Below are positions 57,533-64,000 of a stretch of DNA of 64,000 nt, piece after piece. A model generated the notes under the pieces. That model did no database searches. It was not told the DNA's origin and worked only from the letters and a program-made list of their open reading frames with translations. Numbering within the stretch: the first letter of the stretch is position 1; each line of letters starts with the position of its first letter. A program made the position numbers and the translations under genes. Source of the stretch: Pteria penguin (lineage: Eukaryota; Mollusca; Bivalvia; Pterioida; Pteriidae); contig CM068580.1 of NCBI GenBank assembly GCA_035048485.1, forward strand, positions 52,554,975-52,618,974. The letters are read 5' to 3'.

Positions 57533-58140
57533 TTCACTTTCACAAAGTTAGATATATGCAGACATGCGCATGCAGACATGGAGACTGTAGAATTCGTCGA
57601 ATGTGGGTAGTGGTGAGTTTTAATTAGTCGGAAAATGACTTAACAAATTTCTTGTCTCCCTCGTAATGTTTTAAAAGTTTGACATCGTATACTGCAGTGT
57701 CATCTACAATCTTCAGTTTCGGTGTTTATCATATATGCATTGTGCATTATTTACACATACATTAAAAGGACGTGTTCACAAGTAAGTATAATAATTAGCA
57801 TTTATAACTTTTAAAGCTTATTTTTTATTTTGTTTTATATTATAATGAAATTGTTATAAAATAAAATCCCGTATTAGAGTAATTAAAAATTAGGAAATTT
57901 AAATGAAACTTACAATAAAATTAATCGTCTGGTATATTGTCAATTATTTATAAATTCATAATGACATCTCTTTTATATCTATAAAGTCAATAGAATGGAC
58001 TGAGAAAAAAAACCAAACTAGCGAGACTAATTCTGTCTTACAAAAATAAGCGAGACTAATTCTGTGTCTTACAAAAATAGGGGGAAAAACCCGTATAAAG
58101 TATATAAATGTGAATTATTCAGACTGGTATTAATCACAGA
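57533..58140. other. AT-rich sequence, no gene
   Basis: A 25-30 bp duplication, 'agcgagactaattctgt' type, lies at 58019-58065. Nothing else is seen. Confidence 0.5.
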
Positions 58141-58167
58141 CTACTTAGGAGAAGGAACAATCTGACC

Positions 58168-58192
58168 CAGGGACTTATCATATACGTCCCTG
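58168..58192. mobile_element. 25-bp palindromic micro-insertion with perfect 8-bp duplication
   Basis: It starts CAGGGAC and ends GTCCCTG around TTATCATATAC. ATCTGACC is repeated exactly at 58160-58167 and 58193-58200. Confidence 0.85.
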
Positions 58193-58219
58193 ATCTGACC
58201 ATATAGATCTTTAATCCGC

Positions 58220-58262
58220 TTCTCTATTTGTCCCATTGCATATAAAGCAAATAGAGAAGCTA
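58220..58262. repeat. Short hairpin, 13-bp perfect stem
   Basis: GCTTCTCTATTTG pairs exactly with CAAATAGAGAAGC across a 17-base loop. No target duplication was found. Confidence 0.8.
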
Positions 58263-58299
58263 AATACGGTATTAACAGGGAAACTTTTATCATTCATTT

Positions 58300-58406
58300 A
58301 ACTGTAACAGGCAGGGTAAAAAACAATTGTGGCCGGACCCCGGGAATCGAAGCCAGAACATTCCACCTTGATGTCCGACGCTCTTTCAGTTGAGCTATCC
58401 AAGCAG
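58300..58406 (-). mobile_element. tRNA-derived SINE head or tRNA pseudogene
   Basis: On the minus strand TAGCTCAACTG is a good A box and GGCTTCGATTCCC a near-consensus B box, with a tRNA-like spacing. The acceptor stem pairs poorly, so it is not a working tRNA. A T/A-rich sequence follows at lower coordinates. Confidence 0.65.
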
Positions 58407-58419
58407 ATACCCGATATCC

Positions 58420-59245
58420 GTCACACGTTCATTTATTCATTCATTCGGCTGACCACCAAAAATACATACAATTTGTGTTTCCCAATACTCGATCTAACTC
58501 ATATGTCTGATGACAATATCTGTCAGTCTATCGATGCCCGTGTATTTCGCTATGTTCGCAAAATTGAATGGAAAATACGGATCCGTTTTAAATAGGGTTG
58601 TTTTTGTGTAATCTAGAAGTGACAGGTGGTACTTCCGGGGAGTGAAAAATAAATATGACTTAATAAATTATACAAAACAGGTAATACGATTGGTAGGTAT
58701 GGGATTAGAATTAATTCATTTATTGTTTTAATTGTTTCATATTCATTCGGCGTAGCGTTGTCTGAAATAATATTATTTTTGAATGGGATGTCAGTCACAT
58801 GGAGGAAATCCGAGCTATATGTTAATCGATGGGGTTTGTAATGGTAGTAAAACTTCCTATTATTGTAAACAGTTAGTCAATGTAGATGTTATTCCAGTAA
58901 CAAGTGTTTCATTTAATAAGTATTTGTAGAAGATATATATCTAATGTAGAATGCTATATGAAAATCTTCAGAACTACTACCAGAGTTTAACAAAAGTCCT
59001 GGTCCAGCTGGTCATCAGGTCAGGATTTTACAAGGACCGACAGAAATCTGCATTTCACGGGTCCAAATGTCTGACACACATTTCTGCACAGTTTACTTTC
59101 ACATTGAAGGAAGTCTCTTTTTCCCAAGTCAAAAAGGTGTCGTTAATGCATTGCATGATGTCACAATACATTTTCAATGTTTGTCAGAGGTATGACCGAG
59201 GTGTAAAGTATTGTTATGTCATCTGATTTAACAATTTTTCGCACA
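58420..59245. other. No clear feature
   Basis: No gene, RNA or defined repeat is recognised. Confidence 0.4.
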
Positions 59246-59255
59246 TAAATGGAAG

Positions 59256-60160
59256 GGTCATTTATTGAAATGACTCATTATTTACCGAAATTACTCAATA
59301 AGTTACTGAAATTACCTGTTTTTCATTCTTATTTCACCTAATATGGATAGAAGGGGGATAGTTACATGTAATAGATGACTTTTTTTGGCAAATACCACCT
59401 TGTAATAGATGATGCTGATAGTTAGAATTTCCTCTGTTGTACCCAATACGTAAAGAGCGATGGACAAATTACAGGCTGCAGTTGTTGTAGAAAGTAATTA
59501 CCACATTGAAATAACGGCCAGGAATATACATGTATTACATATAAGCAATGATGAAATCTGTATGCTATTTATTTTGTTCAATGTATAGAGTTAACGTAAA
59601 TTTTGAATAGAATTTTTATATATCACACATACAGTCATCAATTCCAAACTTGACTTCATTCATTCTCATCCAAATGAATAATTGTATTTATCAATGCTCT
59701 GAATGATACATTGCAAACTGGGAAATTTAGACTGGTAAATTGGGAAAAAAAGAGCTCTTTTTACCATTGGGAATGAGTCCATTTAACGGTCCCAAAATCG
59801 GTGAATGGACGGCCCTGCACATGTCATGTCAAATTTAATTCTCTATGTTATTAACTTATTTCATAGAAATTGCACATCGGGTAAGTTTTTAAACCCCATT
59901 CTAAAAATTCATTATTAGAATTTAGATACCATCAAAGAACTTGGAATTATCGCTCTTTACGTATTGGACACAACAGAGGAAATTCTAGCCATCGGGATTA
60001 TCTATTACAAGTTGGTATTTGCAGGAAAAGTCATCTATTACATGTAACTATCACCCATTTATCCGTATAATGGTCAAATATGAATGAAAAATGGGTAATT
60101 TCGGTAAGTTATTGAGAAATTTCAGTAAATAATGAGCCATTTTGATAATTCCGGGTAATT
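59256..60160. mobile_element. Foldback element with ~210-bp inverted arms
   Basis: The left arm 59256-59475 and right arm 59940-60160 pair imperfectly. Shared strings include TTTCCTCTGTTGT, CAATACGTAAAGAGCGAT and GATAGTTACATGTAATAGATG. The ~465-bp loop is AT-rich and non-coding. Confidence 0.8.
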
Positions 60161-60387
60161 TCGGTAAGTAGTAGAACCTTTTTTGATCACGCCAAAAGAA
60201 AAATATTGACACTACGCATTACCGACTGCCCCCTATTTACTGAAATGTCCATAAGAAAAATGAAATGCCCCTTATATTGACTTAGAAGTTAGAGATTTCA
60301 AAATACATATTGATAAATGTAGATTATTTATTATATTTTATTGTTATTAAGAACAATATATTGCATAGGGTTTATTGTCATTCCAGT

Positions 60388-60485
60388 ACCTATCTGGCCC
60401 CAGTCAATCCGGCCCCAGTTGATCTGGCTGCATACCCATCCGAACCCGGTATTGACCTGACCCCAAACCCATCTGGCCCCAAGTT
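60388..60485 (-). repeat. GGGGCCGGATTGACT-type short tandem repeat, inverted partner of 63160
   Basis: About five ~16-20 bp units (CTGGCCCCAGTCAATCCGGC). The same unit in the other orientation occurs at 63160-63250. Confidence 0.75.
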
Positions 60486-60489
60486 ATTT

Positions 60490-61390
60490 TTTTCATTATA
60501 TTATTATGAATTGTTGCCTCCCTGTGATTTTTTTGCCAATTTTGCTGCCGAATAATGTCAGTTTTCCCTCACCAAAAACTTTTTTTCCCCCCTAAAACCA
60601 ACTTGTATTTAATTTCCCTAGAAATTAAATATTTCCTTCATAGATGTGGTGCATTACTCAATCACAGATTTCGATAATGCCATAACCGTTGATATTTACT
60701 CGAATATCACCAATGAAACACTGTCTTATTTGCGTAATAAACAGATGATAAATTTTTGTACACATATACATGTGTATTATAATTAGTCTAGTTGTTTTCA
60801 TGTTTTGTTTCATGCTTTTTCACATTTACCCTTTGAATATCGAATTGAAATCAATATAAAGACTGTTATTAAACTTCTTTCATTTTAAGTTTGTAATTGA
60901 ATTCTGCATAACTCCCTGCAGATGGTATAGAGCTAAATTAATCTTATTGGTTGAATAAAAATGATGAAAAGAACATTGAAATATTTCAAATCAGTGTTGA
61001 TTTTCAGGGCAATTTTGGTCCATTATTGGGACCCATTCCCAATTCCAAATTGTATGTTTTTTCCCAATTACAGATGAAAAATTCCCAAGTCATAAACAAC
61101 AGTGTTCCTCGTTTGTTTTTAATAAATGACCATTAATTTCAAAGCAGATCTTAATGTGTAAGTTTGGACTTTTGGTCTGGTTTTTTTTTTTTGTCATCGG
61201 AAGTCCTGTTATCTTTTTTTTTTTTAACTATTTAAGTTGCATAGATTATTTCTTGTTTTGGTAGCGGTGGCGTCCTTTCGCATAACAGTAAATACCACGT
61301 CAAGAAACTTACCAAGAAAGATTCCGATTCATGTAAAAAAATCAATCTTTTCCTCAAAAATTATTCTGGCATAAAAGTGAATCTCAAGAG
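60490..61390. other. Sequence with TTCCCAATT-type repeat relics
   Basis: CCATTATTGGGACCCATTCC near 61019 and similar strings at 59760 and 61690 suggest a degenerate repeat. No gene is seen. Confidence 0.4.
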
Positions 61391-61392
61391 CA

Positions 61393-61468
61393 TGTTTGAC
61401 ACATTCCCTCAATAGTCCAGTAGAGTATAAAAACACTGTATTGGACTATGGAGGGAATGTGTCAAACA
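61393..61468. repeat. 76-bp hairpin with ~30-bp stem
   Basis: TGTTTGACACATTCCCTC and its exact complement, extended with three mismatches, around a short A/T loop. Size and shape are like a pre-miRNA or a collapsed TIR element. Confidence 0.8.
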
Positions 61469-61469
61469 C

Positions 61470-62055
61470 CTGTGGTTTAAACGTTGCTGAATATGATTAT
61501 GAGAAAATAAAAGAACAAAACAATGATTCAGGATGGGTGGGGATGAGAATCTAGGATTATGGCCTTACTGAAATATTGAAATAAATGATAAAGTAATATA
61601 GTTTTGAACTGCTTTAAGTGCTCTATAGTAAAAAAGAATTCCAAAATGTACCAATACTACGCTTATTTTCCCATTGCCAGGGTACCTGGCCCCATTCCCA
61701 ATTGACTGAAAATAAACACTGCAAAGAGATAATTTTTAAGCATCTACCATTTGCAGTAAGCTCTTGCAACAGCTGAATGTTATAAGACAGGATGAATATG
61801 AAATAAGTGTAAGAAACACACTAATTACAACTTTAAGTAAGTGATTGTATTGCACTATATCCCAGTTGTCCCACATGATTTTTATACCTTTTCATGTAAA
61901 TGTTGGACAATCCGGATGACAACAGTTATATTACCACCATCAAAAGGGCACTAGTTTAATAGTCCAATTTAAGTAATTGACCTTTAATTAGAGTAGCGTG
62001 AGGGCTTAACTTTAAACTTCATTTATTTTACAACGATTAAGAAACAAGATAACAA
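61470..62055. other. No clear feature
   Basis: No gene, RNA or defined repeat is recognised. Confidence 0.4.
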
Positions 62056-62059
62056 CTTA

Positions 62060-62262
62060 TATAAATCTTGCTCGTTGGCACAGATCTTGGCGTAAGTGTG
62101 TCGTTTGTGTGGGAGGAAACCGGAGTACCCAGAGAAAACCCACGAAGCCAGGTTGGTGACAGCCCCACCATCTCATGTACCACACAGTGAATCGAACCCG
62201 GGTTGCATTGGTGAGAAGGGAGCTCGCTACCAACTGCACTACCTCAGTACCTGGCCCCCTAA
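62060..62262 (-). mobile_element. tRNA-derived SINE with conserved central motif
   Basis: The minus-strand head has TAGTGCAGTTGG (A box) and GGGTTCGATTC (B box, perfect). The body carries GTGGGTTTTCTCTGGGTACT and CCGGTTTCCTCCCAC at 62142-62108. I have seen this motif in repeats across many marine invertebrates; it may be the central domain of a metazoan SINE superfamily, but I cannot confirm the name. Confidence 0.75.
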
Positions 62263-62715
62263 AGCTTGAGGGCTTGGGATCAGATCAGCTAGAAGAAGAT
62301 TAAATAAACTGTTTGTGAAAACAGTAAACAATGAAAGGTTAGGCCCAGTCACATCCAGAATCAGAGGAAACTTGGGAAATAGCAAAAGATGTCTTTCATT
62401 ACTTGACATTTTCTGTGCTAGCAGTAGCATGAATTGTTTAATAGCCATTTGGCTAATGCAAGCACATATTAATTAGCCAAATGTGTAAGTCATTAGCCAT
62501 ATATACAAAGACAAAATGACTTACAGTTAGAATTTTAGAAAATCTAATATTGAAAAAATAATTGAATTTGATATTGGAAAAAATAACTGATAACACAACT
62601 GACAATAAAATTCATCATTTTTTTCTATTAACTATCCAAACTCTATAAACCAAGGTGATTTGTTACGTTTGTTAGCATTTTTCTCTTTCTTAATCGGTGG
62701 TTCATCTTGTTCATC
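62263..62715. other. No clear feature
   Basis: A small inverted pair (CTAATGCAAGCACA...) appears near 62440-62500 with 'tttggctaat' and 'attagccaaat'. No gene. Confidence 0.4.
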
Positions 62716-62726
62716 TGTTATCACAG

Positions 62727-62821
62727 GGTTCAGGTATCGATGTTGGTTGACACGCATCTTATTACTTCATAATGAGGGAGTATGATGTGTGTTATAAAGC
62801 ATCGATACCTGAAACCTGTAT
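62727..62821. mobile_element. ~95-bp hairpin element with direct-repeat flanks
   Basis: GGTTCAGGTATCGATG pairs with CATCGATACCTGAAACC. The near repeats TGTTATCACAG (62716-62726) and TGTTGTCACAG (62823-62833) flank it. Confidence 0.6.
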
Positions 62822-63159
62822 TTGTTGTCACAGATTCTAATGATGAGGTGCTACTTGACGATTGTTTAAACCCTTGAAAGGATGTCAAGGAACTTTGTTT
62901 GTTCACTGTTCAGAATGTTTAGAGATGGTTTACATCGCGATCACTTTGAAGGTTGATAAAGTTGATATCAATAGTAACTAAATTAAAGTGTTGTGATGAC
63001 CATGATTTACGCTAATGATATAAACAGAAAAAATAGAAAAAAGACCTGGACTTTTTTAACTTACAAAATGTATTGGCCAATTTTGATACTCGTGTATTAA
63101 AAACATTTGTCCATATCAAATTGGCGATCGAGTAGTACTCACACAGATTTAAAGTAGGG

Positions 63160-63250
63160 TAGGATCAATTGGGGCTGGATCAATCAGTGGGGCCGGATCC
63201 ACTGGGGCAGGATTGACTGGCGCCTGATCCATTTAGGGCTGGATCAATTT
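63160..63250 (+). repeat. GGGGCCGGATCNACT-type short tandem repeat
   Basis: About five units such as GGGGCCGGATCCACT and GGGGCAGGATTGACT. Confidence 0.8.
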
Positions 63251-63364
63251 ATTACTGTTGCATAGAATGTAATTGTAATTTTTATTTGTATTCTTTCTGT
63301 CAGTTAATGAGCAGAGAAGGATAACTCAGTTTTATTTTTCAAGACTAAGAGTCTCTCTTTCTTT

Positions 63365-63611
63365 ATATTTTTATACTGTATAACGTGCCTACAAGATACA
63401 AGCCACCCCGCCTGGAAGTTGGTTGATATTTTTATACTGTATAATGCGCCTACCGATACAAGCCGCCCCGTCTGGAAGTTGGTTGGTATTTTCATACTGT
63501 ATAACGCGCCTACCGATACAAGCCACCCCACCTGGAAGTTGGTTGTTATTTTTATACTGTATAACGCGCCTACCGATACAAGCCGCCCCATCTGGAAGTT
63601 GGTTGGTATTT
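63365..63611 (+). repeat. 60-bp minisatellite, four copies
   Basis: TTTTTATACTGTATAACGCG and CCTACCGATACAAGCC then TGGAAGTTGGTTGGTA repeat at exactly 60 bases. Unit length divisible by 3 gives open frames on both strands that are not genes. Confidence 0.95.
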
Positions 63612-64000
63612 TTTGGACTTGAAATTCTGGAATATGTCATTGACTCGCCTATAGCTTGGTTCTAAATTTTCAATGTACAAAGACTTGTATTTGCTTATGG
63701 CATCTTTACAATGACTTTCATTAAATGGCTTGGGAACCTTTCCACTCTAATGAATGTGCCATATCACTCCTGTGTACTTAACAATACAGGGGAATTTAAA
63801 TGACATATTCAATAGTAAGGCATTTAAATTGCTTTCAGTTGCATATAGCTGCTTTTAGGATAACGTAGTAGCCATTAAAACAGCTGTTTGTGGTTGAGAA
63901 AACGACAGATGGTGGCAATGAAAACAGCTATTTACTTCGAAACAGGATATTCTGGACCCCAGCCTATGAACTCGCTGTCATCATCATCTTAAGGACAGGA
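63612..64000. other. No clear feature
   Basis: No gene or repeat is recognised at the window's end. Confidence 0.4.

Noticed and set aside
58332..58405. Functional tRNA gene on the minus strand
   Set aside because: A and B boxes are present but the acceptor stem pairs poorly and the anticodon arm is distorted; a SINE or pseudogene is more likely.
58329..58595. 88-codon plus-strand frame
   Set aside because: Its first third is the antisense of the tRNA-derived SINE head; the rest has no splice or domain support.

Overview
The window is nuclear DNA from an animal, most likely a bivalve or other mollusc. It is AT-rich with short GT-AG exons in a sea of dispersed and tandem repeats. Several repeats have a look I associate with bivalve genomes: GCTCACCTGAG-type ends, runs of AGGTCA half-sites, and CAGA-rich tails closed by a C/G hairpin. 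The species assignment is inference; nothing here is bacterial or viral.

Region 1 (551-12766, + strand): the last ten coding exons of a tolloid/BMP1-family astacin metalloprotease. They encode CUB2-EGF1-CUB3-EGF2-CUB4-CUB5 and the stop codon. All splice junctions are GT-AG and all phases match. The signal peptide, propeptide, protease domain and CUB1 must lie upstream of the window. The introns carry a palindromic MITE (822-1260), several tandem repeats and two copies of families that recur at 29-44 kb.

Region 2 (12767-22535): 3' flank, then a transposon graveyard. It holds a tRNA-derived SINE relic, a foldback element with about 220-240 bp arms (16135-17033), a dead DIRS/Ngaro-type retrotransposon on the minus strand (17041-18940), a T/G tract, a dead Penelope-like reverse transcriptase on the plus strand (19144-20646), a TA microsatellite and a 39-bp minisatellite of about 30 copies.

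Region 3 (23.7-45.7 kb): a small gene on the minus strand, reconstructed here from splice signals and phase. It has five coding exons or parts (42656-42804, 40201-40267, 39111-39301, 29246-29328, 28052-28090) and a probable 5' exon at 45586-45638. It predicts about 169 residues with a KRRR basic patch. I do not recognise the family. It converges on tolloid. Its long introns hold at least six minisatellites, a Tc1-like deletion derivative and many AGGTCA-type repeats.

Region 4 (45.7-64 kb): no convincing gene. It contains foldback elements (one with a 9-bp direct repeat at its ends), TIR elements, two tRNA-derived SINEs on the minus strand and several hairpins.

The most novel signal is a set of tiny palindromes (25-36 bp) with CAGRGAC...GTCYCTG ends at 20051, 49884, 54634 and 58168. 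One has a perfect 8-bp flanking duplication, and another has visibly inserted into the Penelope-like coding sequence. They look like hAT-type elements reduced to little more than two joined ends.
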